Shown here one piece after another: positions 21,651 to 33,290 of a stretch of 64,000 bases of DNA. This stretch comes from Beta vulgaris subsp. vulgaris (lineage: Eukaryota; Streptophyta; Magnoliopsida; Caryophyllales; Amaranthaceae). The notes beneath the pieces were generated by a model, which searched no databases, was not told where the DNA came from, and saw only the letters and a list, made by a program, of their open reading frames with translations. The DNA lies in contig NC_079205.1 in assembly GCF_026745355.1 (NCBI RefSeq), positions 7,684,881-7,748,880 of the forward strand. Direction: 5' to 3'. Position 1 is the first letter of the stretch; each line of letters opens with the position of its first letter. A program made the translations under genes and the position numbers.

Positions 21651-22190
21651 TTTCCATTCTACAGGTTAAACATGTTACGCAAATCAAGAATTAAAAAACA
21701 AGTCGTGTTTCATGTGATTAGAGGAACACGATAAAAAATTAGAAAGAACAAAAATATATAATAATTAAATACTCCAATTATTTACTATACGTATTTCAAA
21801 TTCAATAGAGCAAGCTGCATATTATGACCTGGTGATGATTGTCAAGAAAATAAAGTTTAAAATATAAAACTGCATGTCGTGAATCATGTGAGTACAGAAG
21901 AGAAAAGGGGCAAATGTAAAAATTTGGTTTCCCAACTTTCTAAAGAATAAACACCTAACACCTACTAAAGTAACAAAAAACCAATTCCTATTCCTTGTTT
22001 GTCAATATATTTATTTGAAACAGCTAAAATTGTTCAACCAACTACCAACAACTACACTGTATGTCGGCATGCCAGATCTTTTGCCACTGAATATAATTGT
22101 TACCGTGGAAATCTGATTTCCTTTTCAACTTTTTATATCAGTTGTGTTATTATTCTTTTAATAAGAAGAAAATTATCATTTATTGAAAAG
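21651..22190. other. AT-rich intergenic stretch, nothing recognised
   Basis: No motif-bearing frame, terminal repeat or RNA gene seen between the Helitron 2 end and the weak exon candidates that follow. Confidence 0.5.
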
Positions 22191-22411
22191 TCATTTGTCA
22201 TTTACATTGATTGATAAATGAGATACGAAAGTAGATATGAAAACAACAAGTAATACATTATCCAAAGAAGATAACTGAAAATCTATTCGTGCCCATTTGA
22301 ATCGATGTCTACACATCTTTAACTGAATCTTCACTAGATGTGCCGTAACATTTTGAATATCAATACCCTTGTTGTAGATCAGATCTTTCATTTTCCAAAT
22401 CACACCTTCCC
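22191..22411 (-). CDS. Possible exon of an unrecognised minus-strand gene
   Basis: On the minus strand an acceptor-like tract ending TTTCAG precedes an open stretch starting near GEGVIWKMKDLIYNKG and running to a stop at 22191, about 73 codons. A second open piece lies further upstream on the same strand (22415-22540 and beyond 22962). I do not recognise the product. It could equally be an untranslated or pseudogenic fragment. No domain or catalytic motif is visible. Confidence 0.22.
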
Positions 22412-22544
22412 CTGAAACAACCATAAAACAGAGCAAAAATAAAAAAAAGAACAAACTTCTACCAGATGAGAAGACAAAACCTTTATTGAAAAGGAAGATC
22501 ACCGCGCGCCTCAGGGCCACCACAATCAAAAACTTTGCCTCACC

Positions 22545-22954
22545 TAGACCTGGGCATAGGTCGGGCCTGTTCACGGGCTCGGCCCGCGGGCTTGGAGAAA
22601 TGACGGGTCGTGCCGGGCCAGGCTTGAAATTTCTAGATTTTGTTTACGACCCGGCCCAGGCCCACGGCCCGCAGGGAAGGCTCGTGTCTAGCCCGTGTTT
22701 TATGTTAGTTTTTTTGGATTTTTGACAGTTTTAGACTAAAAAACAAAGAAAAAGCGTCGTTCGGCCCACGGGCCATCTAGGCTGGCTGGTGGCGGTGCGG
22801 GCCTGAAATAAAATTTCTTGATCGTGACAGGCCCACGACCCATGTAGCGGACAATGGGTCAGGCCGAGCCTCGAGCGTGCTTGTGTTGGGTCGGACCCAA
22901 AATCGTGTCGGGCCAGGTCGGCCCGCATGCTGGCCCGTCCCATGCCCACCTCTA
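22545..22954. mobile_element. hAT-type MITE, GC-rich
   Basis: Inverted termini TAGACCTGGGCATAGGTC and GACGGGCCAGC-side TGGGCATGGGACGG (complement of the right end) match at about 18 of 23 positions. A perfect 8-bp duplication GCCTCACC lies at 22537-22544 and 22955-22962. An 8-bp duplication is characteristic of the hAT superfamily. Markedly more GC-rich than its surroundings; non-coding. Confidence 0.9.
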
Positions 22955-22962
22955 GCCTCACC

Positions 22963-23323
22963 TTCTCTAATCAGAATAGATAGGAGGGAAAAAACCACCC
23001 ACAATCTAACCAAAGCAAAAAGATGGGGGCAAAGAAACTATGGGGATGAGGAAATAGATCAGGTGTAAACACAAATAAATAAACAAAAGAAAAACACGCG
23101 GAGGGAGGGGAGACATGTCGTACACCAGCCTTGAGGCTAGCTAGGTGGCGGTCTCCCTAAAGGGGTATTTGAGATAGGGTTTGAGGTTTTTTTTCTTTGG
23201 ACGGGGAGAGGGTTTTTTTCTTTGCCTCCCGAAAGTTAAAAACGCCACTTTTGTTATTATTTACACCTTGATAAATGATTTTATATTTATAATTCGCTTT
23301 ATAATTTAATTAAATACTCCTTT
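22963..23323. other. Non-coding stretch, no feature recognised
   Basis: Between the hAT MITE and a SINE. The first 50 bases could continue the weak minus-strand exon candidate. Nothing else is supportable. Confidence 0.4.
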
Positions 23324-23530
23324 CGAGAGGGAGAGGTGGTAGCTCATTACAGTATCATCCCAAATTCCAGTGCATTGTCCAGGCTTCGAATCTCATCCCA
23401 ACAATATGTCGGGTCATTTATTCGTAGGATGTTTAGCCTTGTACCCAACCTCTGACCTAATGTACCCTGAAGGCTAGTAGCCTAACATTGGTTGGTGTTC
23501 GAACCAATTATCTTTCCTAATAAAAAACTA
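23324..23530 (+). mobile_element. tRNA-derived SINE
   Basis: A-box-like GGTGGTAGCTCATTACAG, B-box-like CCAGGCTTCGAATCTCATC about 40 bases further on, then a SINE-like body ending in an A-rich tail TAATAAAAAAC. Clear target duplications were not found, so the boundaries are approximate. Different family from the SINE at 8166. Confidence 0.65.
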
Positions 23531-23704
23531 ATTATATAATTGGAATGCTTTGGTACTTAAGAGTACTATTTTTTCATTGTAATATTTGACTCTTTTTCAT
23601 AGGGATGGCAATGGATCAGTCTGGGGCGTCCAACAAAATCCATACCCAATTCTAACACAGACCAATTGGGTCTAAAAAATTTAGACCTTTACCCAAATCC
23701 TCTA

Positions 23705-25502
23705 TGTTAGCGCTAAAATCGACGATTAATATTTAGCGAATAATGAAGCAATAAAATTATAATTCAAAAAAATAATAAATCATAAACATATTTCAAGTTA
23801 AAAGTTTAGTACACCTACACAAGACTATTGAAAAATAATAATATCAAAGCTTGCCTATGATAAGTGCGTTTCCAACGAAATTTATGATCTCCTTTTGATT
23901 TGGTTTGATCCTCTTTATTCCCTTTTCTCCCCTCTTTCTTCTTTATTTCCTTCTCTATTTCCTTCACTTGATCATTAATTGATTGCAGTGACATTTCGCT
24001 AGATTTTCGGTCAATTTCGACTGAATTTCTAGTACATCTGATTTCACCAGTTTTCCCGTGCTTTTATTGCAGGTATTTCACCATCTAATTTCACCTTTTC
24101 GAGGTAGAGAGTTAAGGGATGAGTTGGAGAGACCGAGCGGAGGTTGATGTGCGCTCGCATAAAGCTTTAGGTGCCCGCACAACCGAATGGTGTACCCGCA
24201 CCATCAGGATTTTGACAGGACAAAATGACAGCATGCATGGTGCGCCCGCACCAGCCATAAGGTGCACCCGCACCCTCACAACGGTGCGCTCGCACCATTT
24301 GATGACCGATTCCAGAAATTGAGGCAGGAGGATTGGTGCGCCTGCACCTGCTCTTGGTGTGTCTGCACCTTTCATATCCGCAAAAGAAATTGAATTTCGA
24401 GGCATCTAAAAGGCGAGTTTTTTGTTTTAGTTTCTATGCTATATTATTCTAGACTAGAGAGTTTCATTAGGGTTCATACTAGAAAGATAAACACACTAGT
24501 TTTGTCAAAGATTTGAGATTCCTACATCATAGTTTGTGATTCCTACAATGTCGAATGTACTTTTTATTCAATTTAATTTCAAAGTTTCAGTTTTTATTCC
24601 ACCCTTTCATGGTTGTTCTTGTTCTTCCTTATTAATAGTTCTCCTTTATTATAGTTTCATAATTGTTATTTTTATTAGATTAATTATATCTTAATCATGT
24701 TTATCCCTATATTAGTCATAGATTTCATGTTTAATTGCTTAGAATCCATGATTAGTGAGTAGTTTCTTATTTAGGGTTAGGGTGAATTAGGGTTTAATTA
24801 AATATTTTGTTAATGTGATTGTGATGTTCTAAAAAAGTTTATCAATTGATCTTGGTGTTTTGAGACCTTAGGATAGATATTGATCATATTTATACTTTGG
24901 TATTTTGAATTCAAATGTTCTTAAATCGAATTTTGAACTCTTTTATCTTCCCCAAGAATCAACTTAATTTCTAGACCAAGATATTGGGTAGAAATTAAGG
25001 GGATCCTTTATTAGGGGTTTTTTGAATTTATTGAATCTCTTAATCAATTGACTAAAGACCATTCAAGAGAAGATTTAGTTGACTGATTAAGTGATTATTC
25101 TTGAGGACCATTCGAGAGAGGACTCGAGTACTTTAGAGGAAAATTAAACCTTGCGTAAGCGTCTTCTTTGCTTCACAATCACATTAATGGTCATTGTCCA
25201 TTCTTATTCATACTGCTAGTAACCTTAACTCTACTGTCTTCCTGTTTGATATTTTAACTCGCGTTAATCGATAGTTCTTTGATATTAGATAGTAGTAGTT
25301 GTTACCAAACCATTATTTAAACCCCCAAAAGCCCTTCAATTAGGTAATCTAGATTCGAATACCTTAATTAATCCCATTTTCCCTGTGGATCGACCCTTGA
25401 CTTGCCTTTACCACGTTCTGAGTAATTGCTTGTTAGGTTTTATATATTTTGTTTGAAAAGCGATTTTTGGTACCTTCACAACACACTAAAAACCTGTTAT
25501 CA
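23705..25502 (+). mobile_element. Solo-LTR-like block (Ty3/gypsy, perhaps Athila-like)
   Basis: About 1.8 kb starting TGTTAGCGC and ending GTTATCA. Near its right end is the phrase CCCTGTGGATCGACCCTTGA, and ACTTGCC follows. The Athila LTR at 37341 carries a comparable phrase in its U5-side (GGGATTCGATCCTTACTTGCC on the minus strand). No matching 5-bp duplication (CTCTA versus GCCTA), so the boundaries are tentative. Confidence 0.42.
24148..24372. repeat. Cluster of palindromic GGTGCGCCCGCACC units
   Basis: About eight variants of the 14-base palindrome GGTGCGCCCGCACC (for example GTGCGCTCGCA, GGTGTACCCGCACC, GGTGCACCCGCACC) are spaced irregularly over 225 bp, inside the LTR-like block. Confidence 0.8.
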
Positions 25503-25517
25503 GCCTACTATCATATA

Positions 25518-25768
25518 CTCCATCTGTTTTTTTAATCTTTTTCACTTGAAATCTTGGCACTATTCATACTTAGATAGAATCTTCTCATTTTTTTCAATTT
25601 ATAAGAAAAAATATAGTCATATGGGGTCTTGTTTGATTCGTCTCAATTAGTACATTATTAATATTCAATCGTTATAATTTTTACTATATATAATGAAAGA
25701 TATTTAAGTTCAAAGAGATTCATTGGGAGAAAGGAACGGGAAAGTGCAATGAAAAAAAACAGAGGGAG
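25518..25768. mobile_element. Stowaway-like MITE
   Basis: Left end CTCCATCTGTTTTTTTAATC, right end complement with AAAACAGAGGGAG, TA on both sides. The interior word AAAAATATAGTCATATGGGG matches the MITE at 52656-52905, so they belong to one family. Confidence 0.8.
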
Positions 25769-26523
25769 TACTTCAATATATAACCAAAAAATTTCATTTG
25801 CTAATTTTCCCCCATTTCATAATATAATTTTTATTTATTAGAGAAAATATTCTAATTGTGAGCAGACTAATTGCATTTTGTAATTTCAGCATTTTTAATT
25901 CATTTTAGAAAAAATTATAAATGGGTCTATGAGATGGATTTGAAACGGGTTTGGGTTCCGCATCATTGGTCCCGGACCAAGACCTAGACATAGCCGGCAA
26001 AATAGACTATTACCCGTTGCCTCGGCCAGAAATACTCGACCCGAGACTCGTTTTTCACTCGAAAGTGACCACCCGAAATAGAATAGAATCCTGATATATA
26101 TATTTCGTCCCGAAGTGAATCAAATATAATGATCTAAACTCGAACCGATGCGAAAATAATAAGCAAATATTTATCGCAAACATTAATTTTAGAGTTTTAT
26201 TCGTTTGCTAGAAAAAAAAACAACTTTACCCGAATTGACCCGACCCAAACCAATATGACTCGGTTGGAACTAACCCGGTACTGACCCGACTCAGCAAACC
26301 CTCACACGACCCGACCCCAACATATAGTTGATCCGAATATGACTTGCCCCGTTACCGACCCGTATTAACTGTATGCCACCTCTAGACCCGACCCAACAAC
26401 ATTTAGATTCTGACCCGACCAAATTCATTAGATTTGAAAAACTTGGAGCCAAACCTTTAAAAACGGAGCAGATCCAACATGATATGGGTCGGGTTCTAGA
26501 CCCATCGTCATCCCTGCTCACTA

Positions 26524-26939
26524 GCCCCCTCTTAACTTTTACTATTCCTCTCTACACCTTTTTTCTTCATGTTCACTTTTTTTCTCTTCTTTCCCTATTT
26601 TTTTTTTACGTTTGGACTTTTTTTTGGCCAATTGTCAAAGTAAATGTTTGAATTTGAAAATGGGAGGTATTTAACATGCCTTGAATTAAATATATGTGCT
26701 AAGATTAATCAAATATGGAGGGTCTCACTGCCCGATCAGCGAGTCGGGGTCCACGAGGTTAGGGGCAACACCCTGGAACTTTTCGGTATATGTTGTTTAA
26801 TATATCGAGTCTTTTTTATTTTCGGGTTTAGGCTCATGTGTTTAGGTAAATTAGTAGGATACTATATAAACCATATTATTTTTATCCTCTGCCTTTGTAT
26901 TATGTAATATGTACTCTCTCCTAAACCTAATATAATATT
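26524..26939. other. AT-rich stretch, nothing recognised
   Basis: A short open frame at 26644-26907 on the plus strand shows no motif. No terminal repeat recognised. Confidence 0.4.
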
Positions 26940-27066
26940 TTCTCCTATGTCTGTTTTTTATCTATATGAGCCACGAAGAATGTACAAAGAAGGGGAGGGG
27001 GAGATTCGAACCTGTGACCTATCGTTCACATCATCTCAATCTTAACCACTAGTCCAAGACATCCTT
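26940..27066 (-). mobile_element. SINE-like fragment (tRNA-type promoter boxes)
   Basis: On the minus strand GGACTAGTGGTTAAGATT (A-box-like) is followed about 35 bases later by CAGGTTCGAATCTCCCC (B-box-like), then an unrelated tail region. The ends are not resolved and no target duplication was found. Confidence 0.5.
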
Positions 27067-27999
27067 GATAGTTTAATACATTGTTAATGAATCACGTTAA
27101 TTCCTTAAGTCAATTGTTCATTGATTTTTGCTTCATTAATTGCATTTGTCTGAACATAAAGCAAATCGACACAACCAATCATTCCTTAAAGGCTACAAAA
27201 TCTCAATACAAGTATGGAATACCCATCTACTGATAAATTCCTGCATATTTTAGATTTATTTGAATTGTTTTTGACGAAGGTCCATTAATGTATAGTAGTC
27301 AAAGTGATAAGACTTGACCGATTCTATATATCGGCAAATTTGGAAGACGAATTTCAAATTTGCAACTTCAAACCACTAAGTATTCAGATCTAAAAATGTG
27401 CAAAGTGAATGATCCAAATTTGTATTTCTACACACATAAAAAACTAATCCTCATCATGATTAACATGAAAGAAATAAGTAAATCCTATATAAGAGATACA
27501 ACTAACCGCTATATGAGGAGACTGATTGTGATGATCACAATGGTGATCCTTATTGAATAGAAATTAAAACTGAATAAGAAAAAGAAATTGAAAAGAAAAA
27601 TGGGGCTTACCATAAATAAAAATTTCTTGATGGTATCCGTAGGTAAAAGTATGGTAGCTAAGATTTTGAAAACAGAAAAGAGGATGAAGCCAATGCCTGT
27701 TGTTTTCCAATCACCTACCTTTCATAATGAAATTCCTTTTGTTCTCTTAATCAAATTTAAACGTTTTAGAATGCCTAATTTACAAGTAAACATCCTTCTC
27801 TCATATATTAAACTTTAGTTTTCTTAAGTTATTAAAAACAACTACATTATAATGACGGAAATCTGACTTGAACCAATGCAACAAATTTTTCAAAAAAAGA
27901 AATGGAATCGCGCAAAATTTTGGTTGGTTTAAGGGGAACCAAAAAAATTGAAGCTTTTGCATAAGTCCAAATTTAAGCATTGAAATTAAATATCAAAAT
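27067..27999. other. AT-rich intergenic stretch, nothing recognised
   Basis: Short frames at 27360-27560 and 27588-27818 show no motif or splice context that I can support. Confidence 0.4.
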
Positions 28000-28944
28000 T
28001 AATCAGGTATCCTTGAGTTTTACATAAAAATGCACCGGATGCTCTCGATGTTTCAAAAATACACAAGGTGTCCCTTAGGCTTTGAAAAATCAATTGAATA
28101 ATCTTAATAACTAACAACCATCAACTCCCTTCATCATTAAGACCAAAACAACTTAATTACCCTAAGTGACCCCTAGTTAACCTAATTAATGTTGATTCAA
28201 TTCTAATTAACTCCAATTAAACCTAGTTAATTAAAGGGAAAGTTGAATATAATATTTTTTTAGTTGGAAAATTTATTATTTTTCTTGTTTGCGGGTCCTG
28301 TCTTTCACACTTTTTGAGGCACGTATTTGGAGGGGAGCTTACATGACGTCGTTTTACATACTTTAAGACAATTCAAGGACAATCATAGAACGGATGGTTT
28401 TGACCATCAAAACGACCATTTTTGAAAAAAGAACATCATTTAGCGACCTTTAAGGTTGTATATTTCGAGAAGCCGGGCAAAATAAGTACCAATATATTAC
28501 TTTTCGGGCACGAGTTTTGAGGCGATGTTAAATGAAACTTTTGACATTCAAAACAACTTTTTTTCTTAGAAAAACGGACACCACAAAGTGTTTTGAGGTA
28601 CAAGAATGTTGAGAAGCCGGTTGAAATGAGTATCTATACATCAATTCTTTGCACGTATTTCGAGGTAATACTAAACCACACTTTTGACCTTCGAAATAAC
28701 ATTTTTAGTTAAAACATATGGCACCAAGTGCACTAAAGGGATGGGATGGTGTCGGATTCCATTAACTAGTGCTAATTAGTATTTAGTTAGCATTAATTAG
28801 GTTAATTAGGGATTATTTGGGTAAATTAGGATGATTTCAATTGTTTTTTCTAATATGAAGTTAACATGAACTTGATGGTAGGGTCAAATCATGTATATTT
28901 AGAACCTCAGGACATTTGTGTATTTTTCAAACTGCAAAGTTACT
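28000..28944. mobile_element. Possible long-inverted-repeat element, split by the LTR retrotransposon
   Basis: Left-side words (TTTCAAAAATACACAAGG, AACCTAATTAATGTTG) recur inverted on the right (TTTGTGTATTTTTCAAAC, CATTAATTAGGTTAATTAGG). The repeat may continue past the LTR element inserted at 28945. Superfamily not determined; Mutator-like is possible because of the long inverted ends. Confidence 0.38.
28315..28735. repeat. Degenerate tandem repeat, unit about 145-190 bp, about 2.5 copies
   Basis: Repeated landmarks occur in the same order: GCACG(T/A)(A/G)TTT with GAGG, then TTTTGACC/CATTCAAAAC, then GAGAAGCCGG followed by AATAAGTA or GAGTATC. Divergent copies. Confidence 0.55.
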
Positions 28945-29489
28945 TGTTTATGCCAATTTTGTACTAAGTACGCAAAAGGAAAAGGGAACAAACAACGAGA
29001 TCTTTACACTATGGCAATCAATATTAACGAATAAATGAAATATGTAAAGGAAATAAAACAATAAAAAGACAAACGAATTATTGACGCAGAAAACCCAAAT
29101 AATGGGAAAAACCGCGGGTGATACTCTTGATCACCAATCCACTAATATGCCGACGGCGTCAGTACAAATATTGAGTACAATGTAGAAATATTTCTTAGTG
29201 ACAATGGTAGATAATCTTAGAATGTGAGAGAGAATGAAAGTATGCGTATTTTTCTAGAGAGGAATTCAGAAGAAGATCCAGGTTTACATCAGATTACAAA
29301 TATATATAGGCTAAGGATATCCTTCAAAGATGCTGCCAAACTCCCTTGAAGATAGGTAGTGCCTTGTTTATCTCTAACTTCCTCCTAATTTCCTCCAGCG
29401 GTTATATCCAAAGTCAATGCCAATCCCACGATTCTTGCTAACTGATATTTAATTCTTTTTTGCTAATATGAGATTTTCGCGGCCCAACA
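28945..29489 (-). repeat. 3' LTR of the gag-only element
   Basis: Begins TGTTTATGCC and ends GGCCCAACA in plus orientation. It differs from the other LTR by only a handful of substitutions and 1-bp indels. Next to it on the internal side (29490-29500) the minus strand reads a purine-rich TTAGGGGCAAT, the likely polypurine tract. Confidence 0.92.
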
Positions 29490-30791
29490 ATTGCCCCTAA
29501 TTGATGACACTTGCTCAACCGTCTTGGGAAGTGGCATCAATTACACTCCTCCCTTAATCTTCTCCTTCAAATGGTTTCAAGTACCTTGTTCGTTCACTTC
29601 GGACGCCGTCACTTTGTCTTTACATAGTTTCCTTGCTTATTTTCATGTGTTGTCGTCAGAAAACACCATGTCATATGCCGTCGTCGCTGCTGTTGTGATA
29701 ACTACTGCTGCAGTCATCCTTGGTGACGCCAAAATCGTCAAGGGGACGTCAGACGGCGTCATGGACGCCAGAAGACGACGTCCATAAACTCCTGGATGTT
29801 TTTAAAACTCTCGACGACCTGCTTTGTGACGGCGTCACTGTCGCTGCTAAGACGGCGACAACTGCTAAATATGCCCCTGTTGTAAAGAACAAAGATCCCA
29901 TGGAGATAAATTAGTTTTCAGCGTTAGTTTTTGTGTGTAAAAGTCGTTGCATATGTTTATTGTGTGTTATCCAAATGTATGTTTGTAAGTATGTATGTAC
30001 GTATGTGTATGACTTTTCCATCGTGACTAGAGGTTTAGTTTTAAAACAAACGTTGTCATCCAGGATATGTCGTCAAGTGTAGGGCCCTTATGTTTGTATG
30101 AATGTGTATACGTATGTGTGTAGGTACCTTTGATGTTTGAAACCACTTGCAGTGTTAATTGTTAAGAATGGCTAAATTGCCTCTTCTAATTAATTGCGTG
30201 TGGTGTTTTGTATGTTGTTGTGATGACTTCTTAAGGTGTGTGTCCCTTTTTGTATAGAAGTCACGTTGTATTCACCTGAATGCCGTCGAACCTTGATGCC
30301 CCAACTTAAAACTGTCGTCGTCATAATAAGGGTCGGCGTCAACTGTGATGACGTCGTCGACGCCGACGATGGCGTCATTGACGTTGATGATGGCGTCAGG
30401 TGAATGTGAACATTGTGGTGTTCGATTGTGTCAAAGTTGATTGTCAACTAATCCTCGTCCCCATACCTGTCTTCATACAACAAAGGTGAGATGTCGTTGG
30501 CTTCCCCCAACGGTCCTACGACGTTCAAGTTAGTATTATATAAAGAAATAACGCTTAAATATGAAGGAAATATAATATGTTGAGAATAAAATGAAATGAA
30601 ATAACTCAATTTAACTTGTTGGTTACTTACATGTAGTGGCGTCCCTTTTCTTCTCAACATAATACGATTAAAAGTAATAGAGTTCTAGATGGACGACGTT
30701 CCAACTTCAGGGAACGTGCTTACCTCCTTGAGATATGTAATAATTGACGACGTCCACTTGCCAGACGCCGTCGCAATTGTTGACGTCGACG

Positions 30792-31820
30792 TCACTTTTT
30801 GGACGACGTCCAGTTAGGATCTTTTTTCCAATCGTTGGCTTGATGAGTCTGACGGACGCTATGAACTTGTTGTGGACGGTCATAAGGCTTTGGACGCCAC
30901 GAACTTTCTTCGTTTGGCGTCGACTTCCTGCTGTCGACGTCATAAAATTCCTTTCTTGACTGCATGTCTTCCTCCAATCGGATCTGGGCCGAGGCTTTGG
31001 CTTGAGCATCCTCGAACGTTGAACAGGGATACTTAGTAAGCTCTTTGTACAAATCTGAGTCTTCATCCAGTCCCCGTCGGAAAGCTTCAATAGCCGTCTT
31101 AACGTCGCAATTTGGAATCGACACCTTTTCCCTGTTAAACCTGCGAACAAACTCTTTCAAGGATTCATCAGATTTTTGCACGACTCTATGTAAGTCACTA
31201 GCCTATTTTTCCATCTTACGACTACTAGCAAACTGTAAATTAAAAATATTAATCAATTGAGCAAAGGAAGAGATAATGCCTTTGCCAAGGTGGATGAACC
31301 ACTGCAGGGCTGGTCCAGTCAATGTCGATCCGAATCCTTTACACATGCATGCCTCGCGCATGCTACGAGGAATTGAGATGGTCATCATCAGTTGTTTGTA
31401 TTGGGCGACGTGGTCATTTGGATCTGTAGTGCCGTCATACATCTTCATGGTTGGGATGGAGAACCGCTTTGGAACCTCGACCATGGCAATAAAATCAGCA
31501 AAAGGTGGGTCCGCATAGCTGTATGGCGTCGCTTTCTCCATAGGACGAGGGACGCCGGGGATTCTGGCGATCATGTCTTCTAGTCGCTGAAGACGTTGTT
31601 CGATGTCGGCGTCATGCTCGATGACGGCGTCGTGATCGATGACAGCGTCGTCTATGTTGCGGCGCTTAGTGCCTTTGGACTTTTGAGCAGATTTCAGGCT
31701 TTGATTCTCCATACAGGACGCGACATAACTTTCTTTCAATGTCGCCATCTCCACCTTGACGCGGTTGAGCTCATCAATGACCTCTTGGGTGGTGACCCAT
31801 TGTCCTGCCGTTGAAAACAC
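30792..31820 (-). pseudogene. gag polyprotein ORF with one in-frame stop (gag-only element)
   Basis: Gag forms the cytoplasmic particle that packages retrotransposon RNA. Read on the minus strand from 31820, about 205 codons are open to a TAG at 31203-31205. The same frame then continues another 136 codons to 30792. Landmarks are a coiled-coil-like N-terminus with EQRLQRLEDMIARIPG, the gag core with FADFIAMVEVP, KMYDGTTDPNDHVAQY and GPALQWF, and after the stop SLKEFVRRFNREK, typical of the plant retrotransposon gag family. No CCHC zinc knuckle is visible before the ORF ends, which suggests C-terminal loss. Roughly 340 aa in total. Confidence 0.85.
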
Positions 31821-31929
31821 GAAAGGATGGAAAAGTACGGAAAACTTACGTAGATAAGATGAAACGAAAAAACGTAATTGCCAAAGGATGTATAGAGATC
31901 TTGTTGTGGCCCCACGGTGGGCGCCAAAT

Positions 31930-32476
31930 TGTTTATGCCAATTTTGTACTAAGTACGCAAAAGAAAAAGGGAACCAACAACGAGATCTTTACACTATGGC
32001 AATCAATATTAACGAATAAATGAAATATGTAAAGGAAATAAAACAATAAAAAGACAAACGAATTGTTGACGCGGAAAACCCAAATAATGGGAAAGACCGC
32101 GGGTGATACTCTTGATCACCAATCCACTAATATGCCGACGGCGTCAGTACAAATATTGAGTACAATGTAGAAATATTTCTTAGTGACAATGGTAGATAAT
32201 CTTAGAATGTGAGAGAGAATGAAAGTATGCGTATTTTTCTAGAGAGGAATTCAGAAGAAGATCCAGGTTTACATCAGATTACAAATATATATAGGCTAAG
32301 GGATATCCTTCAAAGATGCTGCCAAACTCCCTTGAAGATAGATAGTGCCTTGTTTATCTCTAACTTCCTCCTAATTTTCCTCCAGCGGTTATATCCAAAG
32401 TCAATGCCAATCCCACGATTCTTGCTAACTGATATTTAATTCCTTTTTGCTAATATGAGATTTTCGCGGCCCAACA
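31930..32476 (-). repeat. 5' LTR of the gag-only element
   Basis: Same ends as the left LTR. On the minus strand it is followed directly by AATTTGGCGCCCACCGTGGG, a likely primer-binding site beginning TGGCGCC, to which a tRNA ending in GGCGCCA could anneal. The specific tRNA is not assigned. Confidence 0.92.
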
Positions 32477-32727
32477 TTACTCAGTATATTTTCGTTAAAC
32501 TAAGGAACCATGACGAAAAATCCATTTTAATTTTGTGGACGTCTTTTTTTAACTATTGAAATATTGTTTTTTTTTTTTTTTGAGGGGAGAAATATTGTTA
32601 TCTTGCTACTTGTCGATAGTCAAAAGTCACTCAACATTTTCCTAATTATATATTGTTCGTATGAGCCGTCTCCTATCAACAAATAAATCAATCATTGATA
32701 ATTTGATATGGACTCCTGAACTAAGTC

Positions 32728-32737
32728 CTATAAATTA
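32728..32737 (+). promoter_or_regulatory. Candidate TATA box of the terpene synthase gene
   Basis: CTATAAATTA lies about 115 bp before the ATG at 32844, a plausible distance for a plant TATA box plus short leader. The native promoter is cut 368 bp upstream of the ATG by the LTR element. Confidence 0.45.
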
Positions 32738-32843
32738 TGGGAGTGATTAAGGCGATTTCGTCCAAGTGGTAACACTAAAGTTGAGGGAATTAATTTTCGA
32801 AGTTGTTAGGTGGTAACTTAGTCTAAATTCTTGAAGGAATAAA

Positions 32844-32951
32844 ATGTCAGCTCAAACCTCACAAAACCTGAAATTTCGTCCAGTTGCTAACTTTCAACCT
32901 TGCCATTGGGGTGATCACTTTCTTAACATCACCCATCCCCATCATCACGAG
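32844..32951 (+). CDS. Terpene synthase exon 1
   Basis: 36 codons from ATG, ending at CACGAG/GTATAT (phase 0). Holds RP-x8-W (RPVANFQPCHW) followed by GDHFL, the N-terminal cap segment of TPS-a enzymes. The ATG is the first in frame after the candidate TATA box. Confidence 0.85.
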
Positions 32952-33290
32952 GTATATTTCAAACCTTTTTACATACAACTTTCATTCTTTAGTCATTTAT
33001 ATTACTTCATCTTTTCCATTTTGTTCTTAACACTCTTAAAATCATAAGAAAAACTAAGGAGTATCCTTGGTGAAAATGAATTAAGGAATTTTTTGTGGAT
33101 ATGAATTTGACCAATGTACATTTTTGGAGCCTTTTGTTTTATTATATAACAAAATTAAAGGATCGGAATAAAGTTTTTAACGTCAATTTAGTAGTTCGAA
33201 AATAAAGATCTCATTTGGGTGCACCTTTACAACAAAGACAAGAAAATATGTAGTTAATACTATTTTCTTCTCTGAAAATTGATAATTTAG

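Larger units (their letters stand above)
23601..26515. mobile_element. Possible hAT-like non-autonomous element split by other repeats
   Basis: The left end AGGGATGGCAATGGATC matches the inverted right end at 26499-26515 at 14 of 17 positions. The inner sequence at both ends is rich in GGGTC/GACCC words typical of this repeat type. No matching 8-bp duplication is visible. The interior is occupied by an LTR-like block and a Stowaway-like MITE, so this is a nested and tentative call. Confidence 0.4.
28945..32476 (-). mobile_element. Complete gag-only LTR retrotransposon (non-autonomous)
   Basis: Two near-identical LTRs (28945-29489 and 31930-32476) bound 2.44 kb of internal sequence. A perfect 5-bp duplication TTACT flanks it at 28940-28944 and 32477-32481. 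The only coding capacity is a gag ORF on the minus strand. There is no protease, RT or integrase, so it would depend on a partner element in trans. This matches the TR-GAG type of plant non-autonomous elements. It landed 368 bp upstream of the terpene synthase start codon. The near-identical LTRs suggest a fairly recent insertion. Confidence 0.93.

Noticed and set aside
29491..29914. Open frames on the plus strand within the gag-only element
   Set aside because: Antisense to the element, compositionally driven by GACGCC/GGCGTC words, without motifs.
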